Notes under the pieces: model-generated
Databases searched by the model: none
What the model was told of the DNA's origin: nothing
The model's input: only the letters and a program-made list of their open reading frames with translations
Assembly: GCF_036384435.1 (NCBI RefSeq)
Contig: NZ_DASVMI010000080.1
Coordinates: 16,151-80,150, forward strand
Direction of reading: 5' to 3'
Source of the DNA: GSA-30 sp036384435
GTDB lineage: Bacteria > Pseudomonadota > Gammaproteobacteria > Xanthomonadales > Rhodanobacteraceae
DNA: 64,000 nucleotides
Position numbers and translations under genes: made by a program
Shown here: positions 52,348-61,975 of the stretch, piece after piece
Position numbering within the stretch: position 1 is the first letter of the stretch
How the letters are laid out: each line of letters starts with the position of its first letter

Positions 52348-53253
52348 TCAGAAAGCGCCCTGAGCCTTGGTGCCGATAGTTCCTCGCGCTGCGTTCGCAT
52401 CCTTGCCCGGTGGCAGGCCGAACATTCGCCGGTATTCACGCGTGAATTGCTGCACGCTTTCGTAGCCTACGGCAAAAGCGGCGCTGCTGGCGGAACTGCC
52501 TTCCGAGGTCATCAGCCGGCGGGCCTCGATGAGGCGCAACTGCTTCTGGAATTGCAGGGGTGACAGTGATGTCAGTGCGCGGAAATGCTGGTAAAACGAA
52601 GAAGCGCTCATGCCGGCTGCCGCCGCCAGGCGTTCGATCGGGAGCGAATGCGCGAACTCGGTGCGCAGCAAGGCAACTGCGCGTGCCACGCGCTGGGCAT
52701 GGCACTCCGGCCAGCCAAGCTGGCGAATGACCGGGCCGTGCTTGCCGACCAGCAGCCAGTAGTGCATTTCACGGATCAGCGGTGCTTGAAGCACGGGCAG
52801 TGCAGAGGGGCGCTCGACCAGACGCATCAGGCGCAGCGCAGCATCGGCCACTTCGGTGTCGGATGGTTCCACACGCACAGGGGAGCCTTGCAACACGGGC
52901 CCAAGCTTCATTTCGGCGGCGAGATCCGCGATGGCGATCTGGTCCAGATCCAGCACCAGGGAGAAGTACGGCTCGCCCGCGCTGGCCCGTGTGATCTGGC
53001 TGACCGTGGGCACGTCGGCCGTAATCAGCAGTGAGTCTCCCGCACTGAAATCGAATGTCTCCTTGCCCATCGTCACCCGCTTGCCTCCCTGTAAGACGAG
53101 GCATGCGAGCGGACGCGAGATCGCATAGTCGATGGCGCTTGGCGTGGTAGCCCGAATGGTCGTCAGGCCCGGGATGGGGGTTTGTGCCATTCCGTCGGAG
53201 CCGGCATAGGCCTCGGCGTAGCGACGTACCGCGTCAAGCAATGTGTCGTTCAT
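52348..53253 (-). CDS. AraC family regulator with AraC-type N-terminal domain
   Basis: 301 aa. N-terminal sensor IPGLTTIRATTPSAIDYAISRPLACLVLQGGKRV, with double HTH at about 195-290 (LPIERLAAAAGMSASSFYQHFRALTSLSPLQFQKQLRLIEARRLM and VGYESVQQFTREYRRMFGLPP). It resembles the AraC protein at 29286, both of the class found beside oxidoreductases. It is divergent from the SDR at 53416 (162 bp) and convergent with tetR. Confidence 0.9.
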   Translation of the reverse strand: MNDTLLDAVRRYAEAYAGSDGMAQTPIPGLTTIRATTPSAIDYAISRPLACLVLQGGKRVTMGKETFDFSAGDSLLITADVPTVSQITRASAGEPYFSLVLDLDQIAIADLAAEMKLGPVLQGSPVRVEPSDTEVADAALRLMRLVERPSALPVLQAPLIREMHYWLLVGKHGPVIRQLGWPECHAQRVARAVALLRTEFAHSLPIERLAAAAGMSASSFYQHFRALTSLSPLQFQKQLRLIEARRLMTSEGSSASSAAFAVGYESVQQFTREYRRMFGLPPGKDANAARGTIGTKAQGAF

Positions 53254-53415
53254 GGCTGGATATCACGATTTTTCCACCTGTTCATCGTAGAAGGTTCAAG
53301 CGCGTATGGATATCAACTTTGGAGAAAAAGGCCAGCAATGACGAGATTCAGGCAAAGGTCGCCCAGATCCCACGCACCAGAATGGACGCCTGTTTCCATC
53401 CGCAAGGAGTTGTCC

Positions 53416-54171
53416 ATGAGCACGATTTCCCTCGTCACCGGCTCCAGTCGTGGCCTTGGCCGCGCCACAGCCCATTCCATCGCCCGTAAGGGGGGCGACG
53501 TCATCATCACCTATCAAAGCCGCGAAGCGGATGCCATGTCGGTCGTCGCCGACATTCAGAAGTTGGGTCGCAAGGCGGTTGCCTTGCCGCTGAATACCGC
53601 CGACGTATCCACGTTTGCCACCTTCGCCGAACGATTGGAATCCGTGTTGAACCAAGTGTGGGCACGCGACAGCTTCGACCATCTGGTCAATAACGCCGGT
53701 CATGGCGAGGTGGCGCCTATTGCCGATATGACTGAGGCAGCATTCGACAAGCTGGTCGACGTGCACTTCAAAGGCGTGTTCTTTCTCACGCAGAAGCTGC
53801 TGCCACTGCTGGCCGATGGCGGGCGCATCGTCAATCTTTCCACCGGTCTGACGCGAGTATCGGCAGAGGGTTGGTCAGCCTATGCCGCCGTCAAGGGCGC
53901 GATCGAAGTGCTCACCGTTTACATGGCCAAGGAGTTCGGTCATCGCAAGATCGCGGTCAATGCGGTGGCGCCAGGCGCCATCGAGACCGATTTCTTCGGC
54001 GGGGCCGTACGTGATACCCCGGAGTTTAATCAATTCTTCGCAGGCATGACCGCCCTGGGCCGCGTTGGCGTGGTGGACGATATCGGTCCAATGATCGCCG
54101 GCCTGTTGTCCGAGGACAATCGCTGGGTGAATGCGCAACGCATCGAGGTGTCGGGTGGGCAGGGGATTTGA
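53416..54171 (+). CDS. SDR family oxidoreductase
   Basis: 251 aa from ATG 53416, which has AAGGAG upstream; the frame extends left to 53182 but overlaps the AraC gene there. TGSSRGLG cofactor loop, NNAGHG, catalytic SAYAAVKGAIEV (Tyr-x-x-x-Lys) and APGAIETDF. QSREADAMSVV after strand 2 fits NADP binding. It is the likely target of the divergent AraC regulator. Confidence 0.9.
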   Translation: MSTISLVTGSSRGLGRATAHSIARKGGDVIITYQSREADAMSVVADIQKLGRKAVALPLNTADVSTFATFAERLESVLNQVWARDSFDHLVNNAGHGEVAPIADMTEAAFDKLVDVHFKGVFFLTQKLLPLLADGGRIVNLSTGLTRVSAEGWSAYAAVKGAIEVLTVYMAKEFGHRKIAVNAVAPGAIETDFFGGAVRDTPEFNQFFAGMTALGRVGVVDDIGPMIAGLLSEDNRWVNAQRIEVSGGQGI

Positions 54172-54586
54172 CTGCGTGATTGTCGTAACTTATTGATTTG
54201 AATCCAAGATTCGATTTGTTTGCTAAGTTCGCCCTGGCGTCTACCGGGGCGACAAACTAAAGCGATCGTCGTGACGGCAGCCAGGCGTCACGGGTTCGCA
54301 TGGCGATTCCATGTCAATACTGACAAACGGCGTGCGAGGTATACCAGGACGTTTGGCTTTTGCGGGAATGGCGGCTATAACGCAATCCGGTTATTTACAT
54401 TTATGCTAGGCATTGATTCAAATGCCAAGGCCATAAAAGCTACTGCGGTGACGCTGGGGCGTGCGGTGTTTCGATCCCGGACGTCCTTTGAGACTGAGTA
54501 GCATGGGTCCTGAGCATCGCTATTGGCTCGTTCTATGGAATGGCCAAGATCGCAGCATAGACAGACAAAACAGGATTGATATTGGC
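54172..54586. other. 415-nt AT-richer gap upstream of the DUF262 gene
   Basis: No gene recognised. Composition drops against the flanks. A 21-nt stretch at 54179-54199 matches the integrase leader (14010-14030) at 18 positions, and CGTGACGGCAGC at 54270-54281 matches 14042-14053 at 11 of 12. It may be a junction of transferred DNA and probably holds the DUF262 promoter. Confidence 0.4.
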
Positions 54587-56428
54587 ATGGCTCGCATCGA
54601 GAACCACAAGTACACCATTGAAGAGGCCTTCCGTGAGTGCTTTTATATCGTGCCGGACTACCAGCGTGAGTATGTGTGGAAAGACAAGGAGGTTCAGCAG
54701 CTGCTTGAGGATATCAACGAGCAGATCGATACGGGGACAACACGGGAATACTTCATCGGCACCGTGCTTGTATCACCGATCGGCCAGAAGAGTCATTACG
54801 AAGTCATCGATGGTCAGCAACGTTTGACGACGTTTTTCCTGCTGCTATGTGCGTTGAAGCATATGTTTCGGGGGGAATCGCAGTGGCAAACAGTCGCTGG
54901 TCTTATCTCGACAAGCTATACGGATGCGGAGGGTGAGACGCGAACAAGCCTTAAACTTGAGCCTCGCTATGAAAATGCCGGCGAAGTCATCGGCAAACTG
55001 GTTGAACTCGACGCCGATCCACAAGCGGTAAGAGCCGGCATTCAATCCTCAGGGATTGCCAGTTTTGGGTCGCTTGAGAACCTGATCAGCGCCTATGGTA
55101 CGGTGTATCGCTATCTTCAAGACAACTACGAAAGTCCTGCCAGGCTAAAGAAATATTGGGGCTATTTGGCCAATAACGTGGTTTTTATCCAGATCTCAAC
55201 GGATGTCAGTAGTGCCTTGAAGATCTTCGAAACCATCAATGAGAGAGGTGTCGGCCTCAATCCGATGGATCTACTGAAAAATCTGCTCTTCACGCAGGTG
55301 CAGCAGTTGCAATTCAATCAGCTCAAGGATGAGTGGAAAAAAATCACCAAGCCACTGGAGAAAGCCAAGGAAAAGCCGCTGCGTTTCTTGCGTTATTTCC
55401 TGATGGCTAACTATGTCATCAAGAATGAAAGAGGTGACGCGGTGGTGCGTGAGGATGAAATCTACGACTGGTTCAAGGACAAAGGGAATGCCGCACTATG
55501 TGACTACGCAGGCAAGCCATTCGAATTTGTCCGCAAGGTTATTCGTAATGTCGATCATTATCTGGCGTTTGCCGCTGGCCTGGGGAACGACGGCAAGCCC
55601 AATCTCGCGATGGATAATCTCAAACGGCTGACAGGTGGTGCGTTCAGTTTGCACTATGTTTTGCTTCTGGCCGCTTCGGGATTACCTAAACCTTTGTTCG
55701 ATCACTTCGTGTCGCAGTTGGAAAGCTTTCTCTTCTACTACATTTTTACCAAGACGCCGACCAAGGATCTAGAACGCAACTTCTCACTATGGTCGGATGA
55801 GTTGAGAGGGATAGTGGGGGAGGCGGATCCCGCCATGCAAAAAAATCAGCTGAACGCCTTCATTAATGATCGCTTTGCTACCAACATGGCAGGGAAGTCG
55901 CAGGAGTTGGTAGATGCTTTACGGCGTTTTACGCTGTACTCGATGCAACAGTATCGAAGCCGGTACTTGCTCGCTAAGTTAACGCAATACGTCGAAACGC
56001 AATTCAACGGTTCGAAAGCGTCAGTAAGCCTCGAGTTATTCAGCAAGCTGGATATTGAGCATATCCTCCCGGATACCCCGTCGGCTGAGTTGCGCGATGC
56101 ATGGAACGCCGAGAATCCAGGTGCCTCGTATGTCGATTACAAAAGTCGATTGGGGAATCTGACGTTGCTGGAAAAGCCCATCAATATCGTGGCAAGTAAC
56201 GATTTCTATGCCGCAAAAAAGGTTGAATATCGCAAGAGTGCCAATTATTTGACCCGTAGCCTGGTTGAATTGACTCATGTCGGACAGAATACTTCAATCT
56301 CCAGAATAAACCAGAAGCTGAGGGCCTTCCCGGTGTGGAATGCCAAATCGATAGAAGATCGCCACCAAATGCTGATCGCCTTGGCGCTTGATGTCTGGAA
56401 GACTTCGAGTGTGGCTGTAGATAGATAG
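54587..56428 (+). CDS. DUF262-DUF1524 protein, candidate type IV restriction enzyme
   Basis: 613 aa from ATG 54587 (MARIENHKYTIEEAF). The N-terminal DUF262 (GmrS-like NTPase) has VPDYQREYVWKDKE and DGQQRLTT (about 75-82), plus FETINERGVGLNPMDLLKNLL. The C-terminal DUF1524 (GmrD-like His-Me nuclease) has DIEHILP (about 488-494) and GNLTLLEKPINIVASN. GmrSD-type enzymes cleave phage DNA with glucosylated or other modified cytosines. Both halves are in one chain. It stands alone, and its lower GC content suggests transfer. Confidence 0.85.
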   Translation: MARIENHKYTIEEAFRECFYIVPDYQREYVWKDKEVQQLLEDINEQIDTGTTREYFIGTVLVSPIGQKSHYEVIDGQQRLTTFFLLLCALKHMFRGESQWQTVAGLISTSYTDAEGETRTSLKLEPRYENAGEVIGKLVELDADPQAVRAGIQSSGIASFGSLENLISAYGTVYRYLQDNYESPARLKKYWGYLANNVVFIQISTDVSSALKIFETINERGVGLNPMDLLKNLLFTQVQQLQFNQLKDEWKKITKPLEKAKEKPLRFLRYFLMANYVIKNERGDAVVREDEIYDWFKDKGNAALCDYAGKPFEFVRKVIRNVDHYLAFAAGLGNDGKPNLAMDNLKRLTGGAFSLHYVLLLAASGLPKPLFDHFVSQLESFLFYYIFTKTPTKDLERNFSLWSDELRGIVGEADPAMQKNQLNAFINDRFATNMAGKSQELVDALRRFTLYSMQQYRSRYLLAKLTQYVETQFNGSKASVSLELFSKLDIEHILPDTPSAELRDAWNAENPGASYVDYKSRLGNLTLLEKPINIVASNDFYAAKKVEYRKSANYLTRSLVELTHVGQNTSISRINQKLRAFPVWNAKSIEDRHQMLIALALDVWKTSSVAVDR

Positions 56429-56825
56429 CTGAGTGCGTTGATCAAATGCTTGCGAGATGCTTCTACGTCCCCGGTAGTCGGTGGCTCAGTGGGCCAGGAT
56501 GCTTACCGATGCGAGCACGTTGCAGCGAGGGGCGTAAGTTCATCGTCGCCCCTGGGCAGATCGAATGCGCAAAGGGCCCTTCGCATGGGGCTCTATATGA
56601 TTCTGGTCGATCACCAGCAAGTGCCTGATATCTGGCGGGCAAGCCAGGTAAGATGATGTCGTACCAAGGCAGCGAGCCAACGCAGGCGCGAGCATTGCTC
56701 GCATGTAGCGTCTCCCGTCGATGTCGGTCATTTCCAAGGTCGATGTGTTCCTGTCGTCCAGGACTGGGATACTCCTGCGTCACGAACGTGGCGCTCGCCA
56801 CTCACGCTTATTGGAGATTTGCACA
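56429..56825. other. 397-nt gap without a recognised gene
   Basis: Several overlapping short frames on both strands, none with family features. A ribosome-binding site GGAGA at 56813-56817 belongs to the next gene. Confidence 0.45.
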
Positions 56826-57587
56826 TTGAATACGTCATCGCCGACGCCTTTGATGCTTGTGACGGGTGGAAGTCGTGGCATCGGCGCCGCCACGGCGCGG
56901 CTCGCCGCCAGGCAGGGATACGATGTGGTGCTCAGCTACGTGTCCGATGAATCGTCTGCTCGTGCTGTTGTGGCGAACGTTGAAGCGACGGGCAGGCGAG
57001 CGTTGTCGGTGCGTGCCGATAGCGCCGATCCTGTGCAGATTGAGCGGTTGTTCGCGGTGATCGATCAGCATTTTGGGAGGATCGACGTGCTGGTGAACAA
57101 TGCTGGGATTCTCGCGCAACAGTCGCGTCTGGAGGATCTCGGGTTCGAGCGCATGCAGCGTATTTTCGCGGTCAATGCGATCGGTCCTATGCTTTGCGCG
57201 CAACAGGCTGCCAAACGCATGTCTCATCGCCATGGCGGACGAGGCGGTTCGGTAGTCAATATTTCGTCCGGCGCGGCTCGCCTTGGCAGCCCGAATGAAT
57301 ATATCGATTACGCCGCATCAAAAGGCGCTCTGGAGACGTTCACCACGGGTTTTGCCAAGGAGGTGGCGCGCGAAGGGATACGCGTCAACTGTGTGCGTCC
57401 GGGGCATATCTATACGGATATGCACGCCAGTGGTGGTGAGCCGGGCCGGGTGGACCGCGTCAAAGATTCGGTTCCCATGGGACGAGGCGGTCAGGCCGAG
57501 GAGGTCGCGCAAGCGATTTTGTGGTTGGCAGGCCCCGAGGCTTCCTTTGTTACCGGCGCATTTCTGGACGTGACCGGCGGCCGGTGA
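56826..57587 (+). CDS. SDR family oxidoreductase, FabG-like
   Basis: 253 aa from TTG 56826, chosen because GGAGA lies 8 nt upstream; ATG 56853 (MLVTGGSRGIG) is the alternative. GGSRGIG loop, NNAG, ISSGAARLG, YAASKGALETFTTGFAKEV and VTGAFLDVTGGR are intact. It is followed by a LysR gene 88 nt away in the same direction, which may control it. Confidence 0.87.
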   Translation: MNTSSPTPLMLVTGGSRGIGAATARLAARQGYDVVLSYVSDESSARAVVANVEATGRRALSVRADSADPVQIERLFAVIDQHFGRIDVLVNNAGILAQQSRLEDLGFERMQRIFAVNAIGPMLCAQQAAKRMSHRHGGRGGSVVNISSGAARLGSPNEYIDYAASKGALETFTTGFAKEVAREGIRVNCVRPGHIYTDMHASGGEPGRVDRVKDSVPMGRGGQAEEVAQAILWLAGPEASFVTGAFLDVTGGR

Positions 57588-57675
57588 GTCGCCGAGCCGC
57601 CGGTCCTGGAATTGCTTTGCAAGGCATATAGGGAAGATTACGATTCCATTTCACGCAATCAATGCGAGGCGCGCG

Positions 57676-58602
57676 ATGGAGCATCCCGATCTCAACCTGC
57701 TGCTTGCCCTGGATGTATTGCTGGAAGAAGGTAGCGTGGTCGGTGCTGCGCGGCGCATGAATCTCAGTCCTCCCGCCATGAGTCGAACGCTGGGGCGCAT
57801 CCGGGACGCATTGGGTGATCCGGTGTTTGTCCAGGCGGGGCGAAAGCTGGTGCCCACGCCGCGGGCGCTGGCCATGCGCGACCAGGTGCGGCTTGCCGTG
57901 CAGCAGGCGACCCAGGTGCTTACGCCAGCGGTCGACGTCGATCTCAAGTCGCTGGAGCGACGCTTCAATGTGCGCGCCAACGACGTATTCGTGGGGCTTC
58001 ATTCGGGGCGGTTGTTGGAGGCGATGGCGGCGAGCATGCCGCGCGCGGTGTTGCGCTTCTCGCCCGAGCAGGATGATATAGACGATGAGGCTCTGCGCAG
58101 CGGGCGCATCGACCTGTTCATCAGCGCATCGCGCAAGCTGGGGCCGGAAATCCGCGTGCAGCCTCTTTTTACCAGCACTTTCGTTGGCATAGCCCGCGAG
58201 GATCACCCCATCTTCGCCGACGACATGACGCCGGAGCAGCTTACCCGCTGGGGACATATCAGTGTGTCGCGGCGAGGCAAGTCGTCGGGGCCAATCGATG
58301 CGGCGCTGGAATCGCTGGGACTGCGTCGACACGTGCCATTGGTCGTGTCCACGCCATACACGGCGCTGTTCGCGTTGCAGGATTCCGATCTGCTATTGCC
58401 TTTGCCTGAGCATCTTGCGCGTGATGCGTTGGCTGCCGGATTGCGCATTCGCCTGTTCGATCTGCCAGTGCCCCTGGAAACCGTGTTGCTCACCCAGGCC
58501 TGGCATCCGCGCTTCCAGGGCGATCCTGCGCATCAATGGCTGCGTCGCACGATCCGGGAACTATGCGCTTATGGGTTGCAGGACCGTCCGGCACACAGGT
58601 AG
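57676..58602 (+). CDS. LysR family transcriptional regulator
   Basis: 308 aa. HTH: LNLLLALDVLLEEGSVVGAARRMNLSPPAMSRTLGRIRDALGDPVFVQAGRKLVPTPRAL, NodD/LinR-like. It lies in the same direction as the SDR before it and the efflux operon after it (153 nt). Either could be its target. Aae-type exporters are commonly controlled by a LysR protein, which favours the latter. Confidence 0.9.
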   Translation: MEHPDLNLLLALDVLLEEGSVVGAARRMNLSPPAMSRTLGRIRDALGDPVFVQAGRKLVPTPRALAMRDQVRLAVQQATQVLTPAVDVDLKSLERRFNVRANDVFVGLHSGRLLEAMAASMPRAVLRFSPEQDDIDDEALRSGRIDLFISASRKLGPEIRVQPLFTSTFVGIAREDHPIFADDMTPEQLTRWGHISVSRRGKSSGPIDAALESLGLRRHVPLVVSTPYTALFALQDSDLLLPLPEHLARDALAAGLRIRLFDLPVPLETVLLTQAWHPRFQGDPAHQWLRRTIRELCAYGLQDRPAHR

Positions 58603-58754
58603 CCGATGATTCATGTGGCGGCTCCCCAAGAGGGTCGCCGACGCCCCGATCAGGCGTGCGTCAGACGCAATCATGGATTCCAATAAAGTCACTTTTCGCA
58701 ACGAATGGCGCTGCCTACAGTGATGCTGGTCATCATGGGTAGAAAGGTCCATTT

Positions 58755-60860
58755 GTGCGTTCCACAACCGCGCCGCCGGCATCCACCGGCATCGCTTCAA
58801 TCAAGGCCCGGCTTGTGCCGGGCATGGGCCGAGCACTTGCCCGGCTGGATATCACCTCGCCGCGAGCGATCTACGTCATGCGCGCCACAATGGCTGCATG
58901 GCTGGCCCTGACGGTCGCTTATCTGCTTGAACTTGAGACGCCGTATTCGGCGGCGACGACGGTGCTGCTGGTGATCCATCCCATCCAGGGAGCGGCGATT
59001 GGCAAGGGTGCGTGGCGCGTACTTGGTACCTTGGCAGGCATGCTGGCAGCCATCGTGCTGATGGCTGCATTCGCACAGACACCCTGGTTGTTCCTGCTTG
59101 CCTATGGATGCTGGCTCGGCGCCTGCGTGGCTGTCATGACGTTATTACGCCATTTTCGCGCCTCCGGTAGCGTGGTTGCCGGTTACACGATCGGTCTTGC
59201 GACGTTCGGCGCGCTCAAGCACCCGCAGCTCACCTTCGATCATGTGGTCGGGCGTGGTGCGACTGTGCTGATTGGCGTGGTCTGCATGGCGTTGGTGTTT
59301 GCGTTATCTGGCCGCCGCCATGTGCAGGACAAGTTGGAAGGCATGCTAAGGCGTCTGGCCGCTGCTACGGCAGCCAGTCTTGCCGTGGAACATGCTGCAA
59401 CTCACGACGGTATACCCCCAGGAGATCGCGCGCGGCGTAGCCTAGTGGCCGAGCTCTACGGCATGGACGACTTGCTGGCGCTCGGCAAGGCGGAATCGCC
59501 CGACCTGGCGCATCGAGCCACGGCCGTGCGTCATGCGATGGCGTCGCTGTGTGCAGCCCTGGTAGGTGGCGCTCTCCCGTGGTCTACCCATGTCGGCCCC
59601 AATGGGCCGCTTGTCGAACTGCAGCCGATACTCAGGCAGGCATGGCATGACACCGAACAATGCCTGGCGCGCGGCACGTCGGAGCTGGGGTATGCGATGC
59701 AGACGCTGCAACAGGCTCGCGAACGATTGGTGGCTGTGCTGGGTGCCTTAGCGTTGGATCACACCGCGCAGGACGCGGCGGCGCTCACGGCCGGCGATCG
59801 CCTGGTGGAACAAATGGATGATTACCTGGCCGCGCTGCATGGCATGGCGACCTTGCAACGCGCGCTTCCGCGCAGCGCACCCACGGTCTACTTTCATCGA
59901 GATACGGCTGCGGCGTTGCAAAACGGATTGCGCGCCATGTTGACCCTGGTGCTGGCCGGGGCATTCTGGTTCATCACCGGCTGGCCGCACGGCGACATGA
60001 TGCTGCTCTTGCTGGCGCCTTACTGCTCGTTGCTTGCGACTTCGGGTAATCCTGTCGCCGGGTCGGTCCAATTCGTGAAGGGTTCGATGGTCGGCGTGCC
60101 CATGGCCGGATTATGTGCCTTCGCGGTACTGCCGCATATCGTTGGCCTGCCGCTCCTGCTGGCGGTACTTGGGTTGTTCTGGTTGCCGGGTATCTGGGCG
60201 ACCAGCCATCCCAAGTATGGTCTGGCGGGATTGGCTTACCTGGTGGGTTTCAACACCTTGACCGGTGCGACCAATCCCATGCATTACAACTTTGGACTGT
60301 TCCTGAACTGGTCGGTGGCCTGGATTGCGGCTACGTTGTTTGCGCTGCTGGGTTTTCGCGTATTGCTGCCGCGCGATGTTGCTCGCGACATCGCGCGTTT
60401 GCGCCTGCATATTCGCGATGATGCCATCGCGGTAGTGCGTGGTAGGCGCTCGAACGAGCGAGCCTGGCAACTTCGCCAGCAGCATCGCGTGGTGCAGCTC
60501 GTTGCCTTGCTCAAGGCAACGCCTGACGCGATGGATCAGGCGATTGGCGATGCATGGACGAGTCTCCATCTTGGACGTGAAGTATTCCGACTGCGTCGAT
60601 GGATGCGCCAGGCAGAGTCTGCACGATTGACCAGGCCGGTCGTCATGGCATTGCGGGGCATGGCCCATCATGCAGATGTGCCGGCCAGGGCCGCGCTACA
60701 CGCGCGTCGTGCCGTGCGGCAGCTTGGCGACATCACCGTTGAAAGGCCCAGGCTTGCCGCCGAGCGCCATCGTGCTGCTGCCGTACTGGCGGATATCGCC
60801 ATGCTGCTCGAAAGGCGCGCCGACTATGTTTCTTTGCCGGGGCGAAAGCATGCTTCGTGA
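58755..60860 (+). CDS. FUSC family inner-membrane transporter (AaeB-like)
   Basis: 701 aa from GTG 58755, which has AAAGG at 58743-58747. Two blocks of membrane helices (about 40-190, from MAAWLALTVAYLLEL, and about 395-540, from RAMLTLVLAGAFWFI) each precede a cytoplasmic helical region, the FUSC layout. AaeB pumps hydroxylated aromatic acids with AaeA. The gene overlaps the DUF1656 gene by 11 nt and heads a five-gene operon with adaptor and outer-membrane channel. Confidence 0.88.
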   Translation: MRSTTAPPASTGIASIKARLVPGMGRALARLDITSPRAIYVMRATMAAWLALTVAYLLELETPYSAATTVLLVIHPIQGAAIGKGAWRVLGTLAGMLAAIVLMAAFAQTPWLFLLAYGCWLGACVAVMTLLRHFRASGSVVAGYTIGLATFGALKHPQLTFDHVVGRGATVLIGVVCMALVFALSGRRHVQDKLEGMLRRLAAATAASLAVEHAATHDGIPPGDRARRSLVAELYGMDDLLALGKAESPDLAHRATAVRHAMASLCAALVGGALPWSTHVGPNGPLVELQPILRQAWHDTEQCLARGTSELGYAMQTLQQARERLVAVLGALALDHTAQDAAALTAGDRLVEQMDDYLAALHGMATLQRALPRSAPTVYFHRDTAAALQNGLRAMLTLVLAGAFWFITGWPHGDMMLLLLAPYCSLLATSGNPVAGSVQFVKGSMVGVPMAGLCAFAVLPHIVGLPLLLAVLGLFWLPGIWATSHPKYGLAGLAYLVGFNTLTGATNPMHYNFGLFLNWSVAWIAATLFALLGFRVLLPRDVARDIARLRLHIRDDAIAVVRGRRSNERAWQLRQQHRVVQLVALLKATPDAMDQAIGDAWTSLHLGREVFRLRRWMRQAESARLTRPVVMALRGMAHHADVPARAALHARRAVRQLGDITVERPRLAAERHRAAAVLADIAMLLERRADYVSLPGRKHAS

Positions 60861-61044
60861 AATATCCGTGGCAGGTATCTTCCTGCCGCCGTTCTTTGTC
60901 TATGCCTGCGTTGCGCTGCCGTTGTTCCTTGGCCTGCGTGCTGTGCTCGCGCGCAGTGGCGTGCTGCGCTGGGTCTGGCATCCGGCGTTGTTCGAGTTCG
61001 CCATTTCCCTTTGCCTTGTCTGTGTACTGATTCTCTATGTCTAG
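60850..61044 (+). CDS. DUF1656 membrane peptide (AaeX-like)
   Basis: 64 aa: MLREISVAGIFLPPFFVYACVALPLFLGLRAVL, then a second hydrophobic stretch FEFAISLCLVCVLILYV. The sequence and two-helix layout match DUF1656, which regularly sits between FUSC and HlyD genes, like AaeX. Overlaps both neighbours (11 nt and 8 nt), so translation is coupled. Confidence 0.9.
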   Translation: MLREISVAGIFLPPFFVYACVALPLFLGLRAVLARSGVLRWVWHPALFEFAISLCLVCVLILYV

Positions 61045-61966
61045 CATCGCGCCCTTCTTGAAGCCCGCCATCAAGGCGATCTTGACTTTGCTCGCTTTGA
61101 TTGCCGCAGTCGTGCTGGTATCCGAGCTATGGCGCGCCTATGTGCTTGCGCCATGGACGCGCGATGGGCGAGTCAGCGCACAGGTGGTGCGTATTGCTCC
61201 GGAGGTTGCAGGTACCGTGATCGAGGTGCCCGTGAACGACGATCAGTATGTCAAACGCGGCGACGTGCTTTATCGCATCGACCCATCGCGATATCAGCTC
61301 GCTGTCGATCAAGCCGAGGCGCAACTGGCCGGTGCTACCGCGACATTGATACAAAAACGCGATGATGCAAAGCGCCGCAAGGGCATGGATGACTTGGTGC
61401 CTGGCGAGGATATTCATCGTGCCAACCAGGCCGTTGCGCTGGCCCAGGCCGAGCAGCGTCATGCGCAGGCTACGCTGGATATGGCACGACTGGATCTGCG
61501 GCGCACCACGTTGCGAGCACCCGTCGACGGCTACGTGACGCACCTGCGCCTGCGCCGTGGTGACTATGCGCTGGCAGGGCGTGCGGATATCGCACTGCTG
61601 GATGCGCACAGTTTCTGGATTACCGGCTATTTCGAGGAGACCAAGTTGCATGGCATCCGACCCGGCGCCCCGGCGCAGGTGAGACTGATGGGCTTTGACA
61701 CAACCTTGCACGCGCATGTGGCCAGCATCGGCCGTGGCATCACCGATACCAATGAGCAGCCCGATGCCCTGGGCTTGCCCAACGTCGAGCCGACCTTCAG
61801 TTGGGTCCGACTGGCACAGCGCATTCCCGTGCGTATCCAGATCGATGAAGTACCGGCCAACATCGTGCTTGCAGCGGGCATGACATGCAGCATCGAAGTA
61901 GGACAACCTGGGCACGACCCTGTGCCACAGGGTCGCCTTGTGGCGCTGCTGCACCGCTGGATGTAG
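61037..61966 (+). CDS. HlyD family periplasmic adaptor (AaeA/EmrA-like)
   Basis: 309 aa. One N-terminal membrane anchor (AILTLLALIAAVVLVSELW), a biotinyl-lipoyl strand pair (VRIAPEVAGTVIEVPVNDDQYVKRGDVLYRID), an alpha-hairpin of about 75 residues and the second lipoyl half TTLRAPVDGYVTHLRLRRGDY, then a beta-barrel domain. It bridges the FUSC pump to the outer-membrane channel. Confidence 0.92.
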   Translation: MSSIAPFLKPAIKAILTLLALIAAVVLVSELWRAYVLAPWTRDGRVSAQVVRIAPEVAGTVIEVPVNDDQYVKRGDVLYRIDPSRYQLAVDQAEAQLAGATATLIQKRDDAKRRKGMDDLVPGEDIHRANQAVALAQAEQRHAQATLDMARLDLRRTTLRAPVDGYVTHLRLRRGDYALAGRADIALLDAHSFWITGYFEETKLHGIRPGAPAQVRLMGFDTTLHAHVASIGRGITDTNEQPDALGLPNVEPTFSWVRLAQRIPVRIQIDEVPANIVLAAGMTCSIEVGQPGHDPVPQGRLVALLHRWM

Positions 61967-61975
61967 GCCACGAAC

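Noticed and set aside
56463..56801. 112-codon minus-strand frame
   Set aside because: No family features or ribosome-binding site; it overlaps other short frames in a gap.
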